This document shows positions 9,194-16,874 of a stretch of DNA of 64,000 nt, piece after piece. The notes beneath the pieces were generated by a model, which did not search any database, was not told the origin of the DNA, and was given only the letters and a program-made list of their open reading frames with translations. The first letter of the stretch is position 1, and every line of letters begins with the position of its first letter. Made by a program: the position numbers and the translations under genes. Source of the DNA: JACPNO01 sp963825405 (GTDB lineage Bacteria > Acidobacteriota > Terriglobia > Bryobacterales > Bryobacteraceae); the NCBI GenBank assembly GCA_963825405.1, contig CAWGTB010000012.1, positions 168,530-232,529 of the forward strand. Direction: 5' to 3'.

Positions 9194-10296
9194 TGCGCAT
9201 CACCGCGATTCACGCTTACAAGGTCGAACTGCCCCTCCACGAAGGCAGTTATAAATGGTCGGGCGGAAATTCCGTGTCGGTGTTTGACTCCACCATCGTC
9301 GCGGTTGAAACCGACGCCGGCATCACCGGCTACGGCGAAGTGTGCCCGCTCGGTCCAGCCTATCTGCCGGCCTATGCGGCAGGCGCGCGTACTGGAATCG
9401 CGGAGCTCGCCCCACATTTGATCGGCCTCGATCCCACTGACCTCGGCCCGCTCAACAAGCGCATGGATCAATCGATGCGCGGCCATCCCTACGTGAAATC
9501 GCCGATCGACATCGCCTGCTGGGACATTCTGGGTAAAGCCACAGGCGTGCCTGTGGCCACGCTGTTGGGCGGCCGCTACGGAGCAGATTTCGCGCTTTAC
9601 CGGGCCATCTCGCAGGACGAGCCCGAGAAGATGGCGGAGATGGTCAGCACCTATCGCGGCCAGGGCTACACCAAATTCCAGCTCAAAGTGGGCGGCGATC
9701 CGGATATCGACATCGCGCGCATTCACGCCGCCAGCGCGCGCCTGGAATCGGGCGACGTGCTGATCGCCGACGCCAACACAGGTTGGCTGCAGCATCAGGC
9801 CCTGCGCGTGGCCGACGCCGTGCGTCATGTGGACGTCTATATCGAGCAGCCCTGCCTGAGCTACCCGGAATGCCTGGCCGTGCGCAGGCACACCAACCGG
9901 CCGTTTATTCTCGACGAAGTGATTGATGATCTCGCCATGGTGGTGCGCGGCGCATCCGACCAGGCCATGGACGTGATCAATCTCAAAATTTCCAAGGTCG
10001 GCGGCTTAACCAAGGCGAAACAGATTCGCGATCTGTGCGTGTCGCTAGGTATCGCGCTCACGATCGAGGATACCTGGGGCGGCGACATTACCACCGCCGC
10101 CATCGCCGCGCTCGCCCACAGCACTCCGCCCGAGTTCCTGTTCTCGTCAACCGATTTCAACAGCTACGTGACGGTCAGCACTGCCGCAGGGGCCCCCCAG
10201 CGCCGTCAGGGCCGGATGGCAGCATCGTCCGAGCCGGGCCTAGGCATCCAGCCGCGCCAGGAAGTGCTGGGCCGCCGACTTGACTTGGCGCGATAA
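9193..10296 (+). CDS. Enolase-superfamily dehydratase, probably cis-3-hydroxy-L-proline dehydratase
   Basis: 367 residues of the mandelate racemase/muconate lactonising subgroup. The acid/base lysine is K165 in FQLKVGG; metal ligands are D193 (ADANTG), E218 (YIEQP) and D241 (LDEV); a second lysine, K265 in NLKISK, sits on the other barrel face. The N-terminal capping domain (HEGSYKWSGGNSVSVFDS) and the tail (TSTDFNSYVTVST-like, then APQRRQGRMAAS) match what I recall of cis-3-hydroxy-L-proline dehydratases, which convert the substrate to a pyrroline en route to proline. Function is therefore a family-level inference. ATG overlaps the TSUP stop, so the two are translationally coupled. Confidence 0.85.
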   Translation: MRITAIHAYKVELPLHEGSYKWSGGNSVSVFDSTIVAVETDAGITGYGEVCPLGPAYLPAYAAGARTGIAELAPHLIGLDPTDLGPLNKRMDQSMRGHPYVKSPIDIACWDILGKATGVPVATLLGGRYGADFALYRAISQDEPEKMAEMVSTYRGQGYTKFQLKVGGDPDIDIARIHAASARLESGDVLIADANTGWLQHQALRVADAVRHVDVYIEQPCLSYPECLAVRRHTNRPFILDEVIDDLAMVVRGASDQAMDVINLKISKVGGLTKAKQIRDLCVSLGIALTIEDTWGGDITTAAIAALAHSTPPEFLFSSTDFNSYVTVSTAAGAPQRRQGRMAASSEPGLGIQPRQEVLGRRLDLAR

Positions 10297-10308
10297 TCAC
10301 CCTATACT
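10280..10308 (+). promoter_or_regulatory. Sigma-70-type promoter for the LanC-like gene
   Basis: TTGACT and TATACT are separated by exactly 17 bp, each one base from the housekeeping consensus. The -35 box lies inside the last codons of the upstream dehydratase gene, and the predicted start of transcription is about 10 nt before the ATG of the Tat-exported LanC-like gene. This is the cleanest canonical promoter I found in the window. Confidence 0.65.
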
Positions 10309-10325
10309 CGATCAACATTACTGCC

Positions 10326-11750
10326 ATGTGTCTCTTGTCGCGTAGAAATTTTCTCGGCACCGCCGCCGCAGCTCTGCCCTTAAGCGCAGTGGCCGCAGCC
10401 CCGGAGGCGCCCGCAAAGACCGCGTCGCCGGGATCGTACGTCGATTCCGCGCGCGAGACCGCTCGTTGGATCCGGTCTGCCGCCCGCAAGACCGACGAAG
10501 GCGTGCTCTGGCTGCCTGATCCGGACCATCCTGAGAAAACTGCAACCATCACCGCCCCTGCTTCGCTCTACACGGGCAACGCAGGTACGGTGCTCTTCTT
10601 CCTGCAACTGGCCAAAGCGACCGGCGATGCTTCCTATCTGGACGATGCCAAGGCCGGCGCCGATTATGTTCGCGCAAACTGGCGCGGTGTCCCCGACTTC
10701 CCCTTCGTCGCGACCCACAAAAAATTCAATCTGGATTTCAACCACGGGCTTTCAGGCACGGCTTTCAGTTTGGCGCAGGTCTGGCAGGCGACCGGGGACC
10801 CGGCATACCGCACGGCAGCCCTTACGGTGACGCAATACATCGTCGATGCCGCACGGCCCGTAGGCGACGGAGTGGATTGGATTGGCGCGCCCGGCGCTGC
10901 CATGGGCGATGGCGCCATCGTTCTCTACTTGCTGTGGGCGGCTCACGCCTTTGAAGATCCGGCGTACTTGCAGCTCGCGGTTCGGGCAGGGAAGCGCTTC
11001 TTGCAGCTATCGGAAAAGCCCGCGGGCGGCGGCTTGAAATGGAACGGCTTTCGCTCCGAGTGGTTTGGCATCAACCAGGAAATCTACATGCCGAACTTCG
11101 AGTTCGGGACAGCCGGCGTTGCGTATGTTCTGGCGCGCCTCTACGAAGAGACCAAGGACGCCAGTTTCCTCGACGCGGCCAAGGCTGGCATTCAGCACGT
11201 CCAGAATCTTTCCACGGTAAGCGGCGATTCGGCGCTGTTGTTTCTCAGCGATCCCGGTGGCAAGGACCTGTACTATCTCGGCTACTGCGGCGGTCCAGTG
11301 GGAACGGCCCGCGCTTTTTACCAACTTTACCGGGTGACGAAAGATCCAGAATATTTGCAATGGACCGAGCGGTTCGCTCGCGGTGTGATGACGAGCGGCG
11401 CACCGGAAAAGCAGACGCCTGGCCTTTGGAACGTGGTGTGCCAGTGTTGCGGAACGGCCGGGATCATCGACATGTTCACCAGCCTGTGGCTGGCCACCAA
11501 GCGGCAGGAGTACCTCGCCTATGCCCGCAGAGTGGCCGAGCAAACTCTCAGCCGCGCCAGCAATCTGGATGGCAAGGGCCTGCGCTGGTATCAGGCCTGG
11601 ACGCGCACCAAACCCTGGGAAGTCGCAGCGGAAACCGGCTACATGGTAGGAGCCGCCGGTGTCGCGACGGCCCTGCTTCACGTGCAATTGGCAAACGAAA
11701 ATCGCTACCAGGCAATTCTGTTTCCCGACAATCCGTATCCCCGCTCGTAG
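10326..11750 (+). CDS. Tat-exported LanC-like (lanthionine synthetase C-like) protein
   Basis: 474 residues beginning with a twin-arginine leader (SRRNFLGTAAAALPLSAVAAA). The body is an all-helical alpha/alpha-toroid with repeated glycine-rich loops typical of LanC-like proteins (GNAGTVLF, NHGLSGTAF, EFGTAGVAY, GYCGGPVGTA, CCGTAG). The positions of the LanC zinc ligands are C321 (YCGG) and C374-C375 (where LanC has Cys-His), so a metal site is plausible but altered. No lanthipeptide precursor or dehydratase gene lies nearby, and Tat export argues against a classical intracellular cyclase; an unsaturated-glycoside or unknown hydrolase-like role is possible. Its TAG stop lies within a palindromic repeat that also makes a terminator-like hairpin. 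Confidence 0.75.
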   Translation: MCLLSRRNFLGTAAAALPLSAVAAAPEAPAKTASPGSYVDSARETARWIRSAARKTDEGVLWLPDPDHPEKTATITAPASLYTGNAGTVLFFLQLAKATGDASYLDDAKAGADYVRANWRGVPDFPFVATHKKFNLDFNHGLSGTAFSLAQVWQATGDPAYRTAALTVTQYIVDAARPVGDGVDWIGAPGAAMGDGAIVLYLLWAAHAFEDPAYLQLAVRAGKRFLQLSEKPAGGGLKWNGFRSEWFGINQEIYMPNFEFGTAGVAYVLARLYEETKDASFLDAAKAGIQHVQNLSTVSGDSALLFLSDPGGKDLYYLGYCGGPVGTARAFYQLYRVTKDPEYLQWTERFARGVMTSGAPEKQTPGLWNVVCQCCGTAGIIDMFTSLWLATKRQEYLAYARRVAEQTLSRASNLDGKGLRWYQAWTRTKPWEVAAETGYMVGAAGVATALLHVQLANENRYQAILFPDNPYPRS

Positions 11751-11775
11751 GGGCGAGTTTCAAACTCGCCCTTTT
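11746..11775 (+). repeat. Palindromic repeat of the GTAGGGGCGRG family, terminator-like
   Basis: The unit reads CGTAGGGGCGAGTTTC followed by AAACTCGCCCTTTT: a 7-10 bp perfect stem with a TTTCAAA loop and a short T run. Its first TAG is the stop codon of the LanC-like gene. The same unit, with other bases in the stem, occurs twice around 22.1-22.2 kb. It can act as an intrinsic terminator. The remaining 230 bp to the EF-G gene show no gene I can support. Confidence 0.7.
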
Positions 11776-12007
11776 CGGTGCCTTCGCTAAAACATTCCAG
11801 GTTGTTGATGGATGAGAGCCGCCGTCGACATTCCTGACTCCGTGTATCGCCAGATCAAGGCCGCGACCGCCCGGAGGTCTACCAAGTCATCCCTTTTCCC
11901 CAAAGCAACCGTCTGACCGCGACCGCTGGTTAGCCCCCAGCCCGCCGCCCTTCCGCACTTGTGATAACATCCCCCTTTCGACAACGTCAAAAACGGAGGT
12001 CATCTTC

Positions 12008-14104
12008 GTGAAAACTTACGAAAGCAGGGATATACGCAACGTCGGTGTAGTGGGCCACGGCGGTTCAGGAAAGACCACGCTTACCGCCGCGGCATTGTTT
12101 ACCACGGGAGCCACCAACCGGCTCACGCGCGTGGATGAAGGCAACACCATCACTGATTACGACGAGGACGAGATCGCCCGCAAGATCACCATCTCGACCG
12201 CGGTGGCGTTTGCCGATTGGAAAAAAACCAAGATCAACATCCTGGATACCCCCGGCTACAACATCTTCATCAACGATACGCGCGCCTCGCTCGCCGCAGC
12301 CGATTCCGTGCTGGTCTGCGTGGATGCCGTAGCCGGCGTCGAAGTGCAGACCGAGAAAGTCTGGAGTTTCGCGGACGATTTCAAGCTGCCGCGCGCTATC
12401 GTGATCAACAAACTGGACCGGGAACGCTCGAGCTTTGAACGCACACTCGAAAATGTGCAATCCAATTTCGGCCGTACGGCGGTCCCCATTCAACTGCCCC
12501 TTGGCGGCGAGCGCGAATTCAAAGGCGTGGTCGATCTGGTCCGCATGAAGGCCTATGCCTACACGCCCGATGGCGATGGCAAAGGCCGCGAGAGCGACAT
12601 TCCCGCCGACCTGGCCGACGCCGCGCAACTCGCCCACGAAGTGCTGGTCGAAATGGTGGCCGAAGGCAATGACGCTCTGCTCGAAGAGTTCTTCGAAAAG
12701 GGCACCTTGCCGGTCGAGCATATTCTGGATGGCCTCAAGACCGCCGTGCACGACCTGCGCCTGTTTCCGGTGCTGTGTCTTTCCGGGCAGCACAATATCG
12801 GCACTGACCAACTGCTGAACTTCATGGTGGAAAACCTCCCTGCCCCGACCGAGCGCGAACCAATCACCGCCACCCTCAACGGTCAGGAAGTGAAGCGCAA
12901 AATCGCGGCCACGGAGCCGGTTACGGCTTTCGTATTCAAGACCACGGCGGACCCATTTTCTGGGCGGATTACGTTCTTCAAGCTGTACTCCGGTATTCTT
13001 AAAAACGATTCCAACGTGCAGAATGTTAAGCGCGGCACCACCGAACGGCTGGCCCATATTGGCTGCCCGATGGGCAAAACCATTACGCCTGTTACGGAGC
13101 TCTACGCGGGCGACATCGGTGTCGTCGCCAAGTTGAAGGACACGCTCACTGGCGATACCCTTGCCGACAGAACCTCGCTCATCGCCTTCCCCGCCGTGTC
13201 GCTGCCTGAGCCTTCCATCGCCTTCGCCATCGAAGCCAAATCGCGCCAGGATGAAGATCGCGTGGGCCACGCCCTGCACCGCATTCTGGAGGAGGATCAA
13301 TCCCTGCGCTTTTACCGCGATCCGCAGACCAAGGAATTCCTGCTGGCCGGCACCGGGCAGCAGCATCTGGAGATTATCGTCAGCCGCCTGAAGAAACGCT
13401 ACGGGGTGGATGTCGCGCTCAAGAGCCCCAAGATTCCCTATCGCGAGACCATACGCGGCAAAGCCGACGTCCAGGGACGTCATAAAAAGCAGACCGGCGG
13501 ACATGGGCAATTTGGCGACTGCTGGATTCGGATGGAGCCTCTGCCGCGCGGCGCCAAGTTTGAGTTCGTCAACGATATCTTCGGCGGCTCGATTCCCAAA
13601 AACTATATCCCGGCGGTGGAAAAGGGCATCATCGAGACCGCCGAAAAGGGCTTCCTGGCAGGGTTTCCCATGGTCGATTTCCGCGTGACCCTCTACGACG
13701 GCTCCTACCACGATGTGGATTCCTCCGAGCTTTCATTCAAACTGGCCGCCCGTAAAGCCTTCAAAAACGCCATGCAGCAGGCCAAACCGACGTTGCTTGA
13801 GCCCATCATGAATGTGGAAATTCAGGCACCGGTGGAGTATGCCGGCGACCTGATGGGCGATTTGAACGGTCGCCGAGGCCGTATTGCCGGCATGGACACC
13901 AAAGGCCACACCCAGTTTATTCGCGCCCAGGTGCCAATGGCTGAAATGTTAAACTACCAAAACGATCTAACTTCAATGACACAGGGCCGGGCTTCATTCC
14001 ATATGGAGTTCGACCATTACGATTTCGTGCCGGCGCTGCAGGCGGACAAGATAATCGCCGCCGCCAAGGAAGGGCGTACAGGGGAAGAGGAAGAAGAGGA
14101 ATAA
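12008..14104 (+). CDS. Elongation factor G paralogue (EF-G2 type GTPase)
   Basis: 698 residues with all five EF-G domains. G1 is GHGGSGKTT (residues 16-24) instead of the AHIDAGKTT of canonical EF-G, G3 is DTPGYNIF instead of DTPGHVDF, and G4 is NKLDRE; these are marks of the EF-G2/FusA2 subgroup, not of the ribosomal-operon EF-G. Domain IV (QTGGHGQFGDCWI) and the C-terminal domain (GDLNGRRGRIAGMD) are intact. The protein ends in a run of glutamates. Start is GTG with a strong GGAGG seven bases upstream. Roles of EF-G2 proteins (translocation, recycling or stress) vary between bacteria. No str-operon neighbours are present, which agrees with a secondary paralogue. Confidence 0.92.
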   Translation: MKTYESRDIRNVGVVGHGGSGKTTLTAAALFTTGATNRLTRVDEGNTITDYDEDEIARKITISTAVAFADWKKTKINILDTPGYNIFINDTRASLAAADSVLVCVDAVAGVEVQTEKVWSFADDFKLPRAIVINKLDRERSSFERTLENVQSNFGRTAVPIQLPLGGEREFKGVVDLVRMKAYAYTPDGDGKGRESDIPADLADAAQLAHEVLVEMVAEGNDALLEEFFEKGTLPVEHILDGLKTAVHDLRLFPVLCLSGQHNIGTDQLLNFMVENLPAPTEREPITATLNGQEVKRKIAATEPVTAFVFKTTADPFSGRITFFKLYSGILKNDSNVQNVKRGTTERLAHIGCPMGKTITPVTELYAGDIGVVAKLKDTLTGDTLADRTSLIAFPAVSLPEPSIAFAIEAKSRQDEDRVGHALHRILEEDQSLRFYRDPQTKEFLLAGTGQQHLEIIVSRLKKRYGVDVALKSPKIPYRETIRGKADVQGRHKKQTGGHGQFGDCWIRMEPLPRGAKFEFVNDIFGGSIPKNYIPAVEKGIIETAEKGFLAGFPMVDFRVTLYDGSYHDVDSSELSFKLAARKAFKNAMQQAKPTLLEPIMNVEIQAPVEYAGDLMGDLNGRRGRIAGMDTKGHTQFIRAQVPMAEMLNYQNDLTSMTQGRASFHMEFDHYDFVPALQADKIIAAAKEGRTGEEEEEE

Positions 14105-14235
14105 GGTATACTAGTGACTTGGGGTCGGATTCTTCCCGCAGGTTCCGGCCCGGTTGATCCTCAAGTGCCGATGTTGTAGAGTCTTAGGGTTCGCAGAAGC
14201 GGGATAGTGCTGGAAAACGAACTTCGAGGTTCGCA

Positions 14236-15891
14236 TTGGCTTTTCGCCTGAAGACGCCGAGATGGTTTTTGCTACCGGTAGTGGTCCTTTGTGGCTGCAG
14301 CGCCATCCAACCTCCGCAGAAGTTCCTCCGGTCATTCATGCCGCCCACGCCGCGCCCTGTCCCGGTGGATGTAAGCGCGATCGAGCAGCCCACCGTAGAA
14401 CCCAGTCCCCTCGCTAACAGCGTGCCCGCATTGCTGGACAACGTGGCCACCGGCTCGGCGGGTGCCAAACGGTCGGACAGCCTGCTGGAACGCGCTCAGC
14501 GGCATTTTGAGCAGGGCCGCAAGTTTATCCAGATCAACGAAGCGGACCAGGCGCGCACAGAATTCGATACCGCCATAGATCTTATGCTGGAGGCTTCGCA
14601 GAATACCTCCAACCGGGAGCGCTACGAATCCAAACTGGAAGAAATGGTGGATGCCATCCATCGCTACGATCTTGATGGTTTGGGAAGCGCCGCCCCAGTC
14701 GATGAGCCGCAATTCGAAAAGGCGCCGCTCGAAGATATTCTCACCATGACCTTCCCGGTCGATCCCAGCATCAAGAACAAGGTGCTGGAAGAAGTGCAGG
14801 CAACGGTTTCGCAGCTTCCGCTTTCCACGAATGACGCCGTTCTGGGCTATATCCATTACTTTTCCGGGCGCGGGCACAATACCATGATCGCCGGCCTGCA
14901 AAGGGCGGGACGCTATCGGCCTATGATTCAGCGCATCTTGGACGAAGAAGGGCTGCCCCCGGAGTTGATCCATCTTGCGCAGGCGGAATCCGGTTTCCTG
15001 CCGCGCGCCGTTTCACGTAAAGCCGCTGCCGGGATGTGGCAATTCGTCGCCTGGCGGGGCAATGAATATGGCCTGGCGCAAAGCCGGTTCGCCGACGACC
15101 GCCTGGATCCGGAAAAGGCCACGCGCGCCGCTGCCCGCCACTTGCGCGATCTCTACCAGAAATTCGGCGACTGGTACCTGGCCATCGCCGCTTACAACTG
15201 CGGCCCGGGCAACGTGGAGAGGGCCGTCGAGCGCACGGGGTTTGCGGACTTTTGGGAATTGCGCAATCGCCGGGCTTTACCCATCGAGACCACCAATTAC
15301 GTGCCGATCATTCTGGCCATGACCGTCATGGCTAAAAATGCGACCGCGTATGGACTGGAAGGCGTTGTGCCGGAAACGCCGGTCGATTACGACACCGTTC
15401 CGATTACCCATCCCACGCAGTTGGCGCTCATTTCCGATCTCACCGACGTACCCGTCTCTCAGTTCGCAGCTTTGAACCCAGCGCTTTTGCGCAGCCCGAT
15501 TCAGCCGAATTATTTATTGCGGGTGCCTAAGGGGCTGGCGGGCTCTCTGGTCGCCTCGCTCGACCTGGTTCCGGCCGAGCGGCGGGCGTCCTGGCGGCTG
15601 CATAGGGTGGAAGCAGGCGAAACCGTGGCTACTATCGGCAAGCGCTATCACACCGCGCCGGCGACGATCCTGGCCGCCAACCACTTGAGCCAGGAATCGC
15701 CCGTAGCCGGCGACAGGCTGCTGATACCAGTGGCCTATCAGGAGCCCGCTGCCGCTAAGAGCACGGCCAAACGGCCGGCGGCCAAGCGTGCATCCACTCA
15801 TCGGGCCAGCCACACCACTACCCCCGCCGCCCGCCCGGTCAGCAGCACGGTCCGCAAGTCGCCGAACCAGGTAACTCTGGCGGCCCGCTAG
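14236..15891 (+). CDS. MltD-like membrane-bound lytic transglycosylase (SLT + LysM lipoprotein)
   Basis: 551 residues. The leader ends in VVLCGCSA, a lipobox, so it is probably anchored to the outer membrane. After a helical region comes a lysozyme-like SLT domain (about residues 215-370) with the catalytic glutamate in HLAQAESGFLPRAVSRKAAAG and the downstream AIAAYNCGPGNVERA motif. One LysM-like segment (VEAGETVATIGKRYHTAPATILAAN) is near residue 460, followed by an Ala/Lys/Thr-rich low-complexity tail. It cleaves peptidoglycan glycan strands with 1,6-anhydro product formation. The start is TTG, supported by GAGG seven bases upstream; no ATG gives the leader. The 131-bp gap before it has a TATACT hexamer near 14107 but no convincing -35. 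Confidence 0.9.
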   Translation: MAFRLKTPRWFLLPVVVLCGCSAIQPPQKFLRSFMPPTPRPVPVDVSAIEQPTVEPSPLANSVPALLDNVATGSAGAKRSDSLLERAQRHFEQGRKFIQINEADQARTEFDTAIDLMLEASQNTSNRERYESKLEEMVDAIHRYDLDGLGSAAPVDEPQFEKAPLEDILTMTFPVDPSIKNKVLEEVQATVSQLPLSTNDAVLGYIHYFSGRGHNTMIAGLQRAGRYRPMIQRILDEEGLPPELIHLAQAESGFLPRAVSRKAAAGMWQFVAWRGNEYGLAQSRFADDRLDPEKATRAAARHLRDLYQKFGDWYLAIAAYNCGPGNVERAVERTGFADFWELRNRRALPIETTNYVPIILAMTVMAKNATAYGLEGVVPETPVDYDTVPITHPTQLALISDLTDVPVSQFAALNPALLRSPIQPNYLLRVPKGLAGSLVASLDLVPAERRASWRLHRVEAGETVATIGKRYHTAPATILAANHLSQESPVAGDRLLIPVAYQEPAAAKSTAKRPAAKRASTHRASHTTTPAARPVSSTVRKSPNQVTLAAR

Positions 15892-15923
15892 ATCGCGGCC
15901 TTCCATTTTCTTGTTTTTCCCTA

Positions 15924-15951
15924 TTGCTACGCCAACAAAACGGGTTATGCT
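15924..15951 (+). promoter_or_regulatory. Possible promoter for the histone-like gene
   Basis: TTGCTA and TATGCT are separated by 16 bp in a locally AT-richer stretch between the transglycosylase stop and the histone-like gene. The gene's AGGAGG ribosome site starts about 23 bp further on. Match is moderate, so this is a candidate only. Confidence 0.4.
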
Positions 15952-15988
15952 ATCTGTTAAACTGTGACCCTAGCAGGAGGCATGCGGA

Positions 15989-16537
15989 ATGTTGGAACAG
16001 TATCAACTCGCTCCCAAGGATGAAGACGAGATGGAAGACTTTCGCGATTTCGACGACGAACATTCAGACCTAGGCTCCAAACTCGACGAGTTTGCCGACG
16101 AGGAGGAGGACGAAGAAGAAATAGATGTTCTGGTTGTGCAAACGGTCGTGAAGGCGCCCGAGGATCCTCTGAGTCTGGCGGTTCCGCCGGCTCCCGCAGT
16201 TCCACCACCCCCCGCCAAGAAGCCGGTGGAAAAAGCTACCGCTCCGGCGGCTCCCAAAGCCCCAGCTAAGGCTGCGGCCAAGGCTCCTGCGAAGGCTGCT
16301 ATCAAGAAAGCGGCGCCGAAGCCGGCAGCTAAAAAGGCTGCGGTAAAAAAGGCTGCTCCCAAGGCCGCAAAGAAAAAGGCTCCGGTAAAGAAGGCGAAGA
16401 AAGCCGCTCCGAAAAAGGCCGCCAAGAAAGCGCCGTCGCGCAAAGCTGCGAAGAAGGCGCCCAAGGCAGCCCCGAAGAAAGCTTCTTCCAAGAAGAAGGG
16501 CGGGAAAAAGAAGAAGGGCTCCAAAAAGAAGAAGTAG
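15989..16537 (+). CDS. Histone H1-like protein with acidic N-terminus
   Basis: 182 residues in two contrasting halves. Residues 1-50 are strongly acidic (clusters such as DEDEMEDF and ADEEEDEEE). From about residue 75 the protein is a Lys/Ala/Pro-rich, low-complexity tail of KKAAPK-like repeats ending in KKGSKKKK, like eukaryotic H1 C-terminal tails and bacterial H1-like DNA-binding proteins (AlgP, Hc1, HU-tail types). It probably binds DNA or RNA and condenses the nucleoid; that is inferred from composition only. The start is fixed by AGGAGG eight bases upstream. It is followed by a hairpin shared with the convergent small gene. Confidence 0.8.
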   Translation: MLEQYQLAPKDEDEMEDFRDFDDEHSDLGSKLDEFADEEEDEEEIDVLVVQTVVKAPEDPLSLAVPPAPAVPPPPAKKPVEKATAPAAPKAPAKAAAKAPAKAAIKKAAPKPAAKKAAVKKAAPKAAKKKAPVKKAKKAAPKKAAKKAPSRKAAKKAPKAAPKKASSKKKGGKKKKGSKKKK

Positions 16538-16571
16538 CGCGCCCGGACGTCAGCGCTACCATTCGGCCAAC

Positions 16572-16602
16572 AGAGGACCGGCGCCGCAGCCGGTCCTCTC
16601 CT
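16572..16602. terminator. Bidirectional hairpin between convergent genes
   Basis: Eleven perfectly paired bases (AGAGGACCGGC with GCCGGTCCTCT) around a 6-nt loop, followed by CCTTT on the plus strand. It sits exactly between the ends of the histone-like gene and the convergent small gene, so it can end both transcripts. Confidence 0.75.
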
Positions 16603-16821
16603 TTACTTCGCGAGAAGTCCCCGGCACCGTTCGAACAACTGCAGCAGCGCGTCGGCGTATTCTTCCGACGATCGCGAGGCCTTGCCCATGAACCCGGTAT
16701 CGGAGGCCGCGACTTTGCCATAACCGGTAGTCACAGCGATGAATTTCATCAGTTCCAGCGCCACTTCGTCTTTACTACGCGCGTGATCCGCACCGGTGGT
16801 CTCCGCTTTTTCCTCGGCCAT
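16603..16821 (-). CDS. 72-aa conserved-looking small protein, unknown function
   Basis: The product is mostly helical: a charged N-terminus (MAEEKAETTGADHARSKDE), then an amphipathic LELMKFIAVTTGYGKV and a C-terminal SEEYADALLQLFERCRGLLAK helix with a single cysteine. There is no signal peptide or known domain. A GAGGAG ribosome-site-like motif lies about 12 nt before the ATG. It is divergent from the HipA-like kinase gene with 53 bp between starts, so the two may share a regulatory region; whether they function together is unknown. Confidence 0.65.
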   Translation of the reverse strand: MAEEKAETTGADHARSKDEVALELMKFIAVTTGYGKVAASDTGFMGKASRSSEEYADALLQLFERCRGLLAK

Positions 16822-16874
16822 ATCTGCTGTTTCTCCTCGAACGTGTGATAAAACTCTAGATTACTTCATTTCCG

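Noticed and set aside
8032..10296. Single 754-residue frame that looks like a permease-enolase fusion
   Set aside because: One extra G at 9115-9116 joins two frames; removing it gives a normal TSUP end and a TGATG overlap with the dehydratase start.
11787..11990. 67-residue minus-strand frame between the LanC-like and EF-G genes
   Set aside because: No ribosome site, no signal or domain, and unusual composition; treated as non-coding.
12065..13711. 548-residue open frame on the strand opposite EF-G
   Set aside because: Antisense to a highly conserved GTPase with all motifs intact; its translation is rich in His/Arg/Gln without domain order, a known effect of high-GC codon bias.
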